Program-made: the position numbers and the translations under genes
Shown: piece after piece, positions 31,639 through 41,000 of the stretch
How positions within the stretch are numbered: the first letter of the stretch is position 1
How the letters are laid out: every line of letters starts with the position of its first letter
Assembly (NCBI GenBank): GCA_900316205.1
Contig: ONBX01000005.1
Span: 20,042-84,041 of the forward strand
DNA from: an uncultured Eubacteriales bacterium
Lineage (GTDB): Bacteria > Bacillota > Clostridia > Oscillospirales > Oscillospiraceae
Reading direction: 5' to 3'
Length of the DNA stretch: 64,000 nt
Notes under the pieces: model-generated
Databases searched by the model: none
What the model was told of the DNA's origin: nothing
What the model saw: the letters and a program-made list of their open reading frames with translations, nothing else

Positions 31639-33621
31639 ATGCCGAACCGTCTTCAAAACGAGCGCTCCCCCTATCTGCTGCAGCACGCGGACAATCCTGT
31701 GGATTGGTACCCCTGGGGAGAGGAGGCCTTCGAGAAGGCCCGCCGGGAGGGAAAGCCCGTCTTCCTCTCCATCGGCTACGCCACCTGCCATTGGTGCCAT
31801 GTGATGGCCCGGGAGTCTTTTGAGAGTCCTGCGGTGGCGGAGATCCTGAACCGGAGCTTCGTGCCTGTGAAGGTGGACCGGGAGGAGCGGCCGGACGTGG
31901 ACGCGGTGTATATGGAGGCCTGCGTGGCCCTGAACGGCAGCGGCGGCTGGCCCCTGACCCTGCTGCTCACCCCGGAAGGGGAGCCCTTCTTTGCCGGAAC
32001 CTATCTGCCTCGGGAGAACCGGGGGCGGCAGCTTGGCCTGATCCCCCTGCTGCAGGCGGTGGAGGCCAAGTGGAAGCGGGACCGGCAGGGTTTGGAGAAG
32101 ACCGCCGGAGAGCTCAGCGCGTTCCTTCGCCGGGAGCGGCCCCTGCAGCCGGGAGCGCTGGACGAAGAGCTGCCGAAGCGGGCCTATGAGCAGCTGAAAG
32201 GGATTTTCGACGAGGAGTACGGCGGCTTCGGCACGGCGCCCAAGTTCCCTGCACCCCAGAATCTGCTGTTCCTGCTGCGCTATGCCGCTCTGACCGGGGA
32301 AAAGGAAGCCCGGCGCATGGCGGAGAAGACCCTGCAGCAGATGGCCCGGGGCGGCATCTATGACCAGATCGGCGGAGGCTTTGCCCGCTACTCCACAGAC
32401 CGGGAGTGGCTGGCGCCTCACTTTGAAAAGACCCTCTATGACAACGCCCTGCTGGCCCTGTGCTATACCGAGGCCTGGCAGGAGGGGCGCTTTGCCCTGT
32501 ACCGCCGCATCGCGGAGGAGACCCTGGATTACTGCCTGCGGGAGCTCAAAAGCCCCTGCGGCGGCTTTTGCAGCGGCCAGGACGCGGACAGTGACGGGGA
32601 AGAGGGCAAGTACTATCTGCTGACCCCGGAGCTGGTGAAGGCGGTGCTGGGCGAGGACGAGGGGCGGCACTTCGGCGAGTGCTACGACATCACCCCCGAG
32701 GGCAATTTCCAGGGCAAGAGCATCCCCAATCTGCTGCTGAACCAGCGCTGGAACCTGATCCCCGAGGGCTATGGGGAATACCGGCAGCGCCTCCGGGAGG
32801 ACCGGGCAAGGCGGGTGAGTCTGAAAAGAGACGATAAGCTCCTCACCGCCTGGAACGGCATGCTGCTGATGGCCCTCTCCCGGGCGGCCAGGGCCTTCGG
32901 GCGGGAGGACTATGCCGAGGCTGCCCGTAAGCTCGTCTCCTTCCTCCTGGAAAAGGCGGGAGGATCGGTGCCGGAGAAGCTGCGGGCCGTCTGCTACGAG
33001 GCCGAGAGCGCCTTTCTGCCCGGACAGCTGGACGATTACGCCTTCACGGCCCTGGGCCTGCTGGAGGCCTACGCCCTGGATCGGGACAGCGATCTGCTCC
33101 TGGCGGCGGAGGCGCTGGCCCGGGAGATCCCGGCCCACTTCACCGCGCCAAACGGCGGCTTTTACCGCAGCGCCGACCGGGCGGAGACGCTTATCAAGCG
33201 GCCCATGGAGCGCTATGACGGGGCCATGCCCTCCGGAAACTCCGCAGCGTTGGTCCTCTTCGACCTGCTGCGGCGGCTCAGCGGCAAGGAGGAGTGGCGG
33301 GAGGCTGCCGAAAGGCAGGGGGCCTTCCTCTGCGCGGCGGTGAAGGAGGCGCCCATGGCGGGGGCCTACGGCCTGCTTGGCCTGATGGGGCAGCTCTATC
33401 CCACAAAGGAGCTGGTGGCGGCCCTGGCCGGAGAGGAGAGCCGGATGCTCTCCAGCATCGAGAGCCGCTTTGATCCCCAGATCGCGATCCTGGTGAAAAA
33501 GCCCGGGGACGAGAAGCTGGCCGCATTTGCGCCCTTTACCGAGCCCTACGGCCCCATCGACGGTAAGAACGCCTTTTATCTCTGCGAAAACGGCGCCTGC
33601 TCCCTGCCTGTTAGGGAGTAG
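31639..33621 (+). CDS. yyaL: Thioredoxin-domain protein YyaL/SSP411 family (DUF255)
   Basis: 660 residues. The N-terminal thioredoxin-like DUF255 domain has [22 protein letters not shown] and the CHWCH active site (C50-x2-C53), followed by [16 protein letters not shown] and [25 protein letters not shown]. The rest is a large six-hairpin-like (alpha/alpha)6 domain ([58 protein letters not shown]). The family is conserved from bacteria to humans and its enzymatic role is not settled. AAAGGAG precedes the ATG. Monocistronic. Confidence 0.93.
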   Translation: MPNRLQNERSPYLLQHADNPVDWYPWGEEAFEKARREGKPVFLSIGYATCHWCHVMARESFESPAVAEILNRSFVPVKVDREERPDVDAVYMEACVALNGSGGWPLTLLLTPEGEPFFAGTYLPRENRGRQLGLIPLLQAVEAKWKRDRQGLEKTAGELSAFLRRERPLQPGALDEELPKRAYEQLKGIFDEEYGGFGTAPKFPAPQNLLFLLRYAALTGEKEARRMAEKTLQQMARGGIYDQIGGGFARYSTDREWLAPHFEKTLYDNALLALCYTEAWQEGRFALYRRIAEETLDYCLRELKSPCGGFCSGQDADSDGEEGKYYLLTPELVKAVLGEDEGRHFGECYDITPEGNFQGKSIPNLLLNQRWNLIPEGYGEYRQRLREDRARRVSLKRDDKLLTAWNGMLLMALSRAARAFGREDYAEAARKLVSFLLEKAGGSVPEKLRAVCYEAESAFLPGQLDDYAFTALGLLEAYALDRDSDLLLAAEALAREIPAHFTAPNGGFYRSADRAETLIKRPMERYDGAMPSGNSAALVLFDLLRRLSGKEEWREAAERQGAFLCAAVKEAPMAGAYGLLGLMGQLYPTKELVAALAGEESRMLSSIESRFDPQIAILVKKPGDEKLAAFAPFTEPYGPIDGKNAFYLCENGACSLPVRE

Positions 33622-33637
33622 GATTTTTGAGTTTTGA

Positions 33638-33668
33638 GAAGGGGAGCGGGAGACTCCCGCTTCCTTCT
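33638..33668 (+). terminator. Hairpin after yyaL
   Basis: GAAGGGGAGCGGGA / TCCCGCTTCCTTC stem; no T run, so a weak terminator or stability element. Confidence 0.45.
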
Positions 33669-33719
33669 GACCCGAAAAAGCGCAAAAAAAACAGCCCCCT
33701 GGCGGGAGCAGACAAAAGA

Positions 33720-33900
33720 CGATCAGAGGACAATCATACGGAGCACAGATGAAAAAGCTTGAGCGAGCAGCGAGAACATTTTTCGTCAAGCGAGGCATTG
33801 GCCGCAGGGAATACTTTGTGTATTTCCAAGGACAATAACGAAGCATGACGGAAAAGGGGCCGCTGCGAATCAAGTCTTTTTCGTCAGGGCTTCGTATCAG
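33720..33900. repeat. Dispersed repeat related to the 22.9-kb element
   Basis: CATTTTTCGTCAAG (33777-33790) and GAATACTTTGTGTAT (33809-33823) are the inverted counterpart of 22913-22961. The rest of the stretch is noncoding and contains TTTTTCGTCAGG-like sub-repeats. Confidence 0.55.
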
Positions 33901-33902
33901 AC

Positions 33903-34189
33903 AAAAAAAGAAGCAGCCCTTGACTGTAACACGTCCGATTTTTCACACAGTCAAGGGCTACTTCTTCGTGTTCTTGGTATCTAGCATCCTGGTTACCTCT
34001 CTTTCTACAGATTTTTTGCTGCTGTGTCGTTCTCGGGACTCGCAATCGGCATCTAATTTGGGTTCTCTTCCCCGCCCTCAAAAGTGAGGCATGCTTTTGG
34101 CCGTCGTTCCCGCTGGCGCATCCCCAGCAGCTTCCTCAGGTTCCCGTTCCTCGGATCTTTCCTATATGTAACGGACCTTCATCCTTTGT
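33903..34189 (-). ncRNA. Structured noncoding RNA of about 287 nt
   Basis: A complete transcription unit on the minus strand without a credible ORF: sigma-A promoter at 34196-34224 and a strong terminator at 33903-33961 (stem AGCCCTTGACTG/CAGTCAAGGGCT plus T run). The RNA is purine-rich with a network of possible pairings: GTTAC near the 5' end with GTAAC near the 3' end, GCTGCT with AGCAGC, local hairpins GCTGG/CCAGC and CCTCA/TGAGG, and AGCAT with ATGCT. That pattern of nested and long-range helices is typical of large conserved RNAs. It is not tmRNA (no tag frame), SRP RNA or RNase P by their hallmark segments. The raiA-motif class of Firmicutes is my leading guess, from memory only. Confidence 0.7.
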
Positions 34190-34195
34190 GGCTAT

Positions 34196-34224
34196 AATAT
34201 AGCAGATCATACGATGAAATACAA
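34196..34224 (-). promoter_or_regulatory. Promoter of the structured ncRNA
   Basis: Minus strand TTGTAT (34219-34224), 17 bp, TATATT (34196-34201). Confidence 0.75.
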
Positions 34225-34309
34225 GTGGTATTCTATACAAAATAAACAAAACAAACTTGTTGAAAGAGCAGAATTTCGGCATGACTCCGTGAAAATATCC
34301 AAAAAGCCC

Positions 34310-34390
34310 TTGACAATTTACCGTATTACATAGTATGATAAATACGTTGGGGCCTAAAAACCGACCGCTTTTCAGCGGTCGGTTTTTTTC
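34310..34390 (+). promoter_or_regulatory. Promoter running directly into a terminator
   Basis: TTGACA (34310-34315), 18 bp, TATGAT (34334-34339). It is followed about 17 bp later by AAAAACCGACCGC-TTTT-GCGGTCGGTTTTT (34356-34390). The predicted transcript is only about 45 nt, nearly all terminator hairpin. The hairpin is symmetrical and also stops leftward mutY transcription. Confidence 0.7.
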
Positions 34391-34411
34391 ATGTTCCGGA
34401 GGAAGGATTTC

Positions 34412-34505
34412 CCTGTCATTGCGAGCCAGTGCGCACACTGGCGTGGCAATCCGTTTTTCCCTTGCGGCAAGAGAGGCCACCCTGGGGGCGGCGAGGCGAT
34501 GACAG
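34412..34505. repeat. TGTCATTGCGA dispersed repeat, CCAGTGCGCACACTGG variant
   Basis: TGTCATTGCGAG-CCAGTGCGCACACTGG-CGTGGCAATCCG followed by ...GAGGCGATGACAGG: same frame as the elements at 16382 and 58315 but a shorter form lacking their outer ends. Confidence 0.65.
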
Positions 34506-34514
34506 GTTTTTCGT

Positions 34515-35552
34515 TTATTCGATGAGTGCCAGATAAGCTTTCAGTGCGGTGGGGATGGAGTAGCGGGCGCGGATCTCCTCGGCAGTCTCCCAGGTGAGGC
34601 CGGGGAGGGGCTTTCGGAGATCCAGAAGCCAGCCCTCCATGTGCCACTCCACATGGGTGAAGACGTGCTTGGCACTGCCGCAGGGGTCGATGCGCTCCGC
34701 CTGGGGGAAGCGGGCCCGGAGCTCCTCCTCCGTCACGGCGCCAAGCTCATTGGGAAACTCCCAAAGCCCGGCCAGAAGCCCCTTCTTTTCCCGCTGCCGG
34801 ATGGCCCAGCGGTTCCCCCAGCGCAGAAGCAGCACGGTCCGTTCCTCCACCCGGCGGGGTCTGGGCGGGGCCTTTACGGGGAACTTTTCTTCCGTGCCGT
34901 TCTGGTGGGCGCGGCAGAGGCTCCGCCAGGGGCAAAGCTCGCACTTCGGCGAGCCGTTCGGGATGCAGATCGTCTCGCCCAGTTCCATGAGCCCCTCGGT
35001 GGTGAGGGCGGCGGCCTCCCCGCGGGGGTAGTGCTCCCGCAGCAGGGCGGTGACGCTCTTTTTCACGGCGGGGAAGAGAATGTCCCCGCTGTTTTCCAGC
35101 AGGCGGGAGAGCACCCGCAGCACGTTTCCGTCCACAGCGGGCTCCGGCTCTCCGCAGGCGATGGAGGCGATGGCCCCGGCGGTATAATCCCCGATGCCGG
35201 GGAGCGTGCGAAGCTGCGCCGCGGTATGGGGCAGCTCCCCGCCATAATCCCGCATCACGATCTCCGCCGCTCGCTTCAGGTTGCGTGCCCGGCTGTAGTA
35301 GCCCAGCCCCTCCCAGAGCTTCAGGAGCCGGTCCTCCTCCACCGCGGCCAGGGCCGCCGCGTCCGGCAGCTCCGCCAGAAAGCGGTGGTAATAGGGGATT
35401 ACCGTCTCTATCCGGGTCTGCTGCAGCATGATCTCCGAGATCCAGATACGGTAGGGCGTGGGCTCCTCCCGCCAGGGCAGCACCCGGCGGCTGAGAGCGT
35501 ACCAGTCCGCGATCCGGGGCAGGGCCTGTTCAATGATTTCAGCGTCCGTCAT
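34515..35552 (-). CDS. mutY: A/G-specific adenine DNA glycosylase MutY
   Basis: Base-excision repair enzyme removing A opposite 8-oxoG. 345 residues. The N-terminal helix-hairpin-helix glycosylase domain has catalytic Glu40 in SEIMLQQT, HhH LPGIGDYTAGAIAS (118-131) and catalytic Asp141 in VDGNVLRV. The [4Fe-4S] cluster loop has C196-x7-C204-x2-C207-x5-C213. The C-terminal NUDIX-like 8-oxoG-recognition domain starts at about 235 (ERTVLLLRWGNRWAIRQREKKGLLAGLWEFP). The ATG at 35552 follows AGGAGAGG; a longer frame crosses repeats and is rejected. Monocistronic. Confidence 0.95.
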   Translation of the reverse strand: MTDAEIIEQALPRIADWYALSRRVLPWREEPTPYRIWISEIMLQQTRIETVIPYYHRFLAELPDAAALAAVEEDRLLKLWEGLGYYSRARNLKRAAEIVMRDYGGELPHTAAQLRTLPGIGDYTAGAIASIACGEPEPAVDGNVLRVLSRLLENSGDILFPAVKKSVTALLREHYPRGEAAALTTEGLMELGETICIPNGSPKCELCPWRSLCRAHQNGTEEKFPVKAPPRPRRVEERTVLLLRWGNRWAIRQREKKGLLAGLWEFPNELGAVTEEELRARFPQAERIDPCGSAKHVFTHVEWHMEGWLLDLRKPLPGLTWETAEEIRARYSIPTALKAYLALIE

Positions 35553-35626
35553 GGCGCACCTCTCCTTGCTTGCTGCTGCGATTGTAGCACAGGACGGGCA
35601 AATGCGCAAATGCTTTGGAGAGTATT

Positions 35627-36130
35627 CGCCTTCTCCCCGCAGGGAGGGAGGCATATGTGCTCCCCTGCAAGGGGAGCTGTCGCGGCGGCTCGCCGCTGTG
35701 ACTGAGGGATTGTGCTCCCCTGCAAGGGGAGCTGTCACGGCGGCTCGCCGCCGAGACTGAGGGGTTTGACCCCTCCGTCACCGTCGCAAGCTCCGGTGAC
35801 ACCTCCCCTTTCAGGGGAGGACACACGGCAGGCAGATGATAGACACCCTACGCCGTTGGGACGAGCATCGCTCGTCCGCCAAGGCTCCTCCCTATCGGCC
35901 TTCGGCCACTGGCCACCTTGCCGCAATTGCCATTCCCGAGCCTGCTTCGCGATGGCCCGCCAACACCCCAGGGTGCCTTCTCTTGCCGCTGCGCGGCAAT
36001 TCACCTTGTGGCGCGGCTGCGGAAATTGCGGCCTCGCTTTGTCTGCCACTGGCAGCGCGAGACCGCAATTCCCCCGGAGGGGGAAGGAAGAGCACCCGGC
36101 CCTTGCGGGACGGGGCGCCGCGTGATAGAA
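35627..36130. repeat. Cluster of dispersed repeats upstream of mutY, no gene
   Basis: About 500 bp: two tandem units of TGCTCCCCTGCAAGGGGAGCTGTC-(G/A)CGGCGGCTCGCCGC followed by GACTGAGGG (35659-35766), then CCGTCACCGTCGCAAGCTCCGGTGACA, a CGTTGGGACGAGCATCGCTCGTCC dyad, and GCGGCCTCGC.../GCCACTGGCAGCGCG segments. Similar clusters lie at 37557-38075 and 42010-42545. Open frames here are repeat-derived. Confidence 0.7.
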
Positions 36131-36205
36131 TTTCAAAAAGGATGAAACCTTTTTACAGCTTTAAACGTTATAGGGACAGATCAAAGAAAACGGGAGGGAA
36201 CGGAT

Positions 36206-37498
36206 ATGGATAACAGCGAACAGGCTCTGGTGACCTGGCTGATCCTCTTCTTCCTTTTTGGGCTGCCGCTGCTGGTCACGCTGGGAGTGATCCTGGCAGG
36301 CTGGATCCAGAAGAGAAAAACAGGCGAGCGCAGCGACGGGCTTCGGGGGCTGGTCCTGCCGATCGGCCTGTGGGACGGCTTTGCCATCGGGCTTTTCGCT
36401 CTGCTGATGGGCATTTTTCAGCTCCATTGGTACATGAAGCTCTGCATCTTCCTGGCGGCGATCCTGCTGGAGGGGCTGCTGGTGGGCCTGATGGCCGGGT
36501 GGTTCACCTGGAAGCGCTTTCTCCTGTGGCTGCCCTGCGCCCTGGCTGTGGTCGGTACGCTGGTGGGTACGACCCTGTGGGAGAGACATCTGCGGGAGAT
36601 CAGCATGCCGGAGAGCTTCAATTATCGGGACTATCTGCCCTTTCAGGAGGAGAGCCCCGTGGCGCGGCTGGAGGGGGAGAGCAGCCTGCGCTTTGCAGCG
36701 GACGAGAAGCTCCCCAAGATGGACGGGGCCACAGCTCTGTACCCGGTCTACGCCGCCTTTGCCCAGGCGACCTACCCGGAGGAGATGGAAAGATGGAACC
36801 GTTGGGATGTGGAGCAGCAGGTGTACTGCGGCACCACCTCTTCTGCCTACAGGAATATCGTAAAGGGAGGCTGCGACATTATCTTTGTGGCAGGGCCCAG
36901 CAGGGAGCAGGAGGAATACGCCAAAGAGCAGGGCGTGGAGCTGGTGTACACCCCCATCGGGCGGGAGGCCTTTGTGTTCTTTGTCAATCCCCAAAATCCC
37001 ATCGAAGGGTTGACCCTGGAGCAGATCCGGGGCATCTATTCCGGCGGGATCACCGGATGGGCCGACCTGGGCGTTCCCGGCCTGGGGAAGATCCTGCCCT
37101 TCCAGCGCAGCGAGGGCAGCGGCAGCCAGACAGCCCTGGAGCGCTTCGTGATGGGGGACACGCCCCTGATGCCGGCGAAAACAGAGGAAATCATGACCGT
37201 GATGGATGGCATCGTGGAGCAGGTGTCCAGCTACAAAAACCACCCCAACGCCATCGGCTACTCTTTCCGCTTCTACTGCACCGGCCTCATGCGGGGCTTT
37301 GACGTAAAGCTCCTGGAGATCGAGGGCGTGGCCCCCACGGTGGAGAACATCGAAAACGGCACTTACCCCCTGGCCTCGTATTTCTACGCCGTCACCCGCA
37401 GCGACGCGGACGAGAACACCCTGCGGCTTCTGGACTGGATCCTTTCGCCCCAGGGACAGGAGCTGGTGGAAAAAAGCGGGTATACGCCATTGACATAA
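36206..37498 (+). CDS. Membrane-anchored phosphate-binding (PstS-like) protein
   Basis: 430 residues with an unusual layout: four N-terminal helices (about 9-32, 57-75, 79-98, 105-125) fused to an extracytoplasmic periplasmic-binding-protein domain (about 140-430). The binding domain has PstS-like features: DGATALYPVYAAFAQ, CGTTSSAYRNIVKGGCDIIFVAGPS, GREAFVFFVNPQNPIEGLTLEQIRGIYSGGITGWADLG and QRSEGSGSQTALERF (the SGS phosphate loop). No pst permease genes are near. It may sense rather than transport phosphate or another oxyanion. GGAGGGAACGG precedes the ATG. Followed by its own terminator. Confidence 0.82.
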   Translation: MDNSEQALVTWLILFFLFGLPLLVTLGVILAGWIQKRKTGERSDGLRGLVLPIGLWDGFAIGLFALLMGIFQLHWYMKLCIFLAAILLEGLLVGLMAGWFTWKRFLLWLPCALAVVGTLVGTTLWERHLREISMPESFNYRDYLPFQEESPVARLEGESSLRFAADEKLPKMDGATALYPVYAAFAQATYPEEMERWNRWDVEQQVYCGTTSSAYRNIVKGGCDIIFVAGPSREQEEYAKEQGVELVYTPIGREAFVFFVNPQNPIEGLTLEQIRGIYSGGITGWADLGVPGLGKILPFQRSEGSGSQTALERFVMGDTPLMPAKTEEIMTVMDGIVEQVSSYKNHPNAIGYSFRFYCTGLMRGFDVKLLEIEGVAPTVENIENGTYPLASYFYAVTRSDADENTLRLLDWILSPQGQELVEKSGYTPLT

Positions 37499-37511
37499 GA
37501 AGAAGAAAAGG

Positions 37512-37556
37512 ATCGGGCTTCCGCTGTACAGGACGGCGGAAGCCCGATTTTTGCGT
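37512..37556 (+). terminator. Terminator of the PstS-like gene
   Basis: ATCGGGCTTCCGC / GCGGAAGCCCGAT hairpin followed by TTTTT. Confidence 0.88.
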
Positions 37557-38080
37557 TGAGGGGCGGGCGATTCGTGAATCGCCCCTACGGGGGACAGGGG
37601 AGACGCCCTCCGTCATCCCTTAGAGAGGGAGGCATATGGGCTCCCCTGCAAGGGGAGCTGTCGCGGCGGCCAGCCGCTGTGACTGAGGGGTTTGCCCCCT
37701 CCGTTAATGACTCCCTCCGTCACGGAGCTTGTGTGAGACGCTCCGTGACACCTCCCTCAAAGAGGGAGGCATATGGGCTCCCCTGCAAGGGGAGCTGTCG
37801 CGGCGGCTTGCCGCCGGGACTGAGGAATTGTGCTCCCCTGCAAGGGGAGCTGTCGCGGCGGCTTGCCGCCGGGACTGAGGGGTCTGACCCCTCCGTCACC
37901 GTCGCAGGCTCCGGCGACACCTTCACCTTGCGGTGCCCGAAAAACGCTGCGGGCTTGCGCTTGTCCCTTGCGTTTTTCGACCGCTGCGGAAAAAGCGCCA
38001 TCGCTTCTTCTGCCACTGGCAGCGCGATGGCGCTTTTCCCCCTTTCAGGGGAGGACACGCGAGAAGCGGTGAAACGCGGC
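37557..38080. repeat. Cluster of dispersed repeats, no gene
   Basis: About 520 bp containing GGGCGATTCGTGAATCGCCCCTACGGGG, three copies of GGGCTCCCCTGCAAGGGGAGCTGTCGCGGCGGC-type units (about 37637, 37772, 37825), an internal CACGGAGCTTGTGTGAGACGCTCCGTG dyad, and the GAAAAACGC...CCGCTGCGGAAAAAGCGCCATCGC...GCGATGGCGCTTTTCC unit that reappears at 42128-42236 nearly identically. Confidence 0.75.
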
Positions 38081-38081
38081 C

Positions 38082-41000
38082 TTACGGCGCGGGGGTGGGC
38101 GGGGTGCTCTGCCCGGCAGCCCTGGTGTAGACTGTGATGGTCTTGCTGAGATCCTGGTAACGCACCGTCAGACGGACCCCGCCGGGGACGGCCTTCAGGG
38201 CCTCCAGGGTGCAGGAGCGCCCGTCGGTGTCCGGCGTTATCTTCAAGGCCTCATCGTTTTCACAGATCCAGGAGATCCCATCTGTCGGATAACGGCCCAG
38301 GGGGAAGAGCACCGCATCCAGCCGGACCGACTCCCCTTCGCTCAGGGTGAATTCCGAGAGCTGGTTATCGTAATAGAAGACCTCCAGCGCCTCCTGGGAG
38401 AAGTCTTCCGGCAGGTTGCCCTCCAGGGCGATCACCGTGAGGCGAAGGTCATGCTCGTCGCCCTCCGCCATGCGGCCAAAGGCCAGACGGCCGCCGCAGA
38501 AGGTGTTGCCCAGCTCGGAGGCGCCGTAGGCGTCCAGCGGGGCATCCGCAATCACCTGCCGGTAGGAAGGAGGCATCAGGGCGTCCAGATCCAGGGCGAG
38601 GAAGTCCTCCGGGGAGTAGGAGACAAGGGAGTCGGTGCCGGTGAAGATGGGGAAGGGGTAGCAGAGCTGGGTGCTCAGCGCCGCCCAATTGCCCTCGGCA
38701 ATGTTCTGCTGCACAGCCCGGGCGAAGTCCAGAGTCTCTCCCTCCTGAAAGCGGCCGGGATCCAGGAACTCGAAGGGAGGATAGGCCACGGCGTAGCCCT
38801 CCCCGGCAGGTCCGGCGGGGTCTGGATCCACGGAGAAGGGCTTCCCATCGGCATCCAGATCAAAGCGGCTGCCCAGGAGAGGCTCCCCGTTCCAGCTCAG
38901 ATCCCCGCTGTTGAAAAAGTACAGGGCGGGGCTGGGGACGTCGTGAATGTCGCAGTTCAGGAAGCGGACGCCGTCGGTGCGGGCCAGATGCACGCCGCCC
39001 TGGGAGCACTCATAGATCTCACACTCCCGGACCGCCACGCCGCTGCAGCCGTCGCAGTCCAGACCCAGGATGCCGCAGCCGTAGAGCCTGCAGCGGTCCA
39101 GGTCGATGCCGTGGCAGTTTGTAAAGTACAGGACGCCGCCCGAACAGGAGCCGGGCTCCCGGGTGTGCCCGGCGGTGAAATCCGAAAGACTGATGTTTTC
39201 GCAGTCCCGGAAGGCCAGCACATTGGCATAACGGGGCACGGCGGACAGGGTGACGGCCTTGGGATCCCCATTCGCGCCCCGGATGGTGAGGCCGGAAAGG
39301 TCCGTGATGATCAGCGCGGGCCCGTCGGGACTCTCCGACCAGTAATAATACTTGCCACCTACGCCGCCGTAATTGGACGCGGTGGAGAGGTCGAAGCTTT
39401 CCCCGTCCAGCAGGATGGTCCGGTCGGGGCCGATGGCCTTCAAAAACTCGTCCACGGTCTTCACGGTGACGCTGCCGCCCACGGGCAGCTCCAGGGCGTC
39501 CTCGGCAGGGAGAGGAGGATGGATTGTGGCCGGGTCAAGCTCCCGGTACTCCATGGCCTGGATGGCGGCCGGATCCAGAGCCTTTCCGTCCGCGTCCACG
39601 GGGAAGATGCCGCCGCCGTAGATGAAGCTTGCGATCTCATTGTCCGTAAAGGCGCAGCCGTCCACGGTGACGGGATATTGCTGCATCTGGAAGAGGCTGG
39701 TTTGGAAACCGTTGTTCTCCACCCGGTTGGAGAGGAAAAGGGCGTTTTTGCTGTTGACCGTGTTCAGAAGCGTCTGGCACGTGTTGTCGTGGACGCGGCA
39801 GTTCAGCACGGTGAAATCCTCGGTGAGGTCTGCGGAGAAAAGACTGTAGGCAGGACCGACGCCGGGCTTGAGGCCGTTGCGCTCCACCTCGCAGTCCTCC
39901 ACCAGTACATCCCGGCAGCTGTGGACGAACACGGCGCTGTAGCTGCACTCATAGATGTGGCAGCCTTTCACCTCCAGGCCGCGGCAGTCCCGTGCCTGCA
40001 CGCCGATGGTGCCGCAGCCGAAGAGGCCGCAGTTGGATACGGCCAGGTCGCTGCAGACGTCAAAGTACAGCACACCGCCGTTGCAGTAGCCGGGGGCCTG
40101 GGTGTGCCCGGCGGTCAGGTCTTCCACCCGCAGCCCGTCGCAGTTCAGGAAATGGAGGACGTTGGCGTAGCGGGGCACGGCGGCCAGGGTCGTTTTTCCC
40201 TCCCCGGCGCCCCGGATGGTCAGACCCTCGACGCCCAGGATCTGCAGCTCATAGCCCGGCGCGTTCTCCGCGCCGTCGGGAACGGCGACCCAGGCATAGT
40301 TGGGATCTGCGTTCTCCTTGCCGTAATCGGAGGCGGTGGAAAGGTCATACTCGCCCTCGGCCAGGACGATGGTGGCGTTGGGGACGATGGCGTCCAGAAA
40401 TTCGTCCACAGTGGAGACGTGGGTCACGTTCTCCTCCCTGGGGACCAGGGATGCCTCCTGTCCGGAGGCGGGCCCCGCCGCTGCAGTGCAGCCGCAAAGC
40501 AGCAGCAGAGCCAGCAGGGCGGCCAGCACCCTGCCTTTCGTGTGTTGATAATGCATGATTTGCTCCAATCTTTCTTTCAGATCCTTCTTCTCGGTGGAGA
40601 AGGTGGTGGCAACGACTCCCGCAGGCAGGGACGCGCTTGCGGCCATGCGCAAAAGCGTCTCGCCGTAGGACTGCTTTTTGTTCCGGTCCATGGAGCGGAG
40701 CAGCATCTCGTCACAGCTGAGCTCGCAGGCCCGGTTCAGCTCCCGGCGGATGAGCCAGGAGAGGGGATTGAACCAGTGCAGGGCCAGGACCCCGGCGGCA
40801 AACCACTTGTAGAGCGGATCCCGCCGCCGGTAGTGGCAGAGCTCGTGGCGCAGGATGTTCTCCAGCGTCTCCGGATCGGAGATCCCTTGGGGCAGAACGA
40901 TCCGCGGGGAGAAGACCCCGAACATCAGGGGCGTTTGCAGCGCGGAACAGGTGGAAAGCGCCGGCTTTCTCCCGGGGATGCGGGCATAGAGGGCGGAAAG

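Noticed and set aside
31600-33873. 757-residue minus-strand frame opposite the YyaL-like gene
   Set aside because: Shadow frame of GC-rich coding DNA; the real gene on the plus strand has CHWCH and the family layout.
33884-34087. Short ORFs over the 34-kb region
   Set aside because: They overlap the ncRNA and its terminator, have no ribosome binding site, and do not follow codon preference.
35627-36130. Possible CRISPR array in the repeat-rich clusters
   Set aside because: Units are unequal, not regularly spaced, are themselves palindromic families found singly elsewhere, and no cas genes are present.
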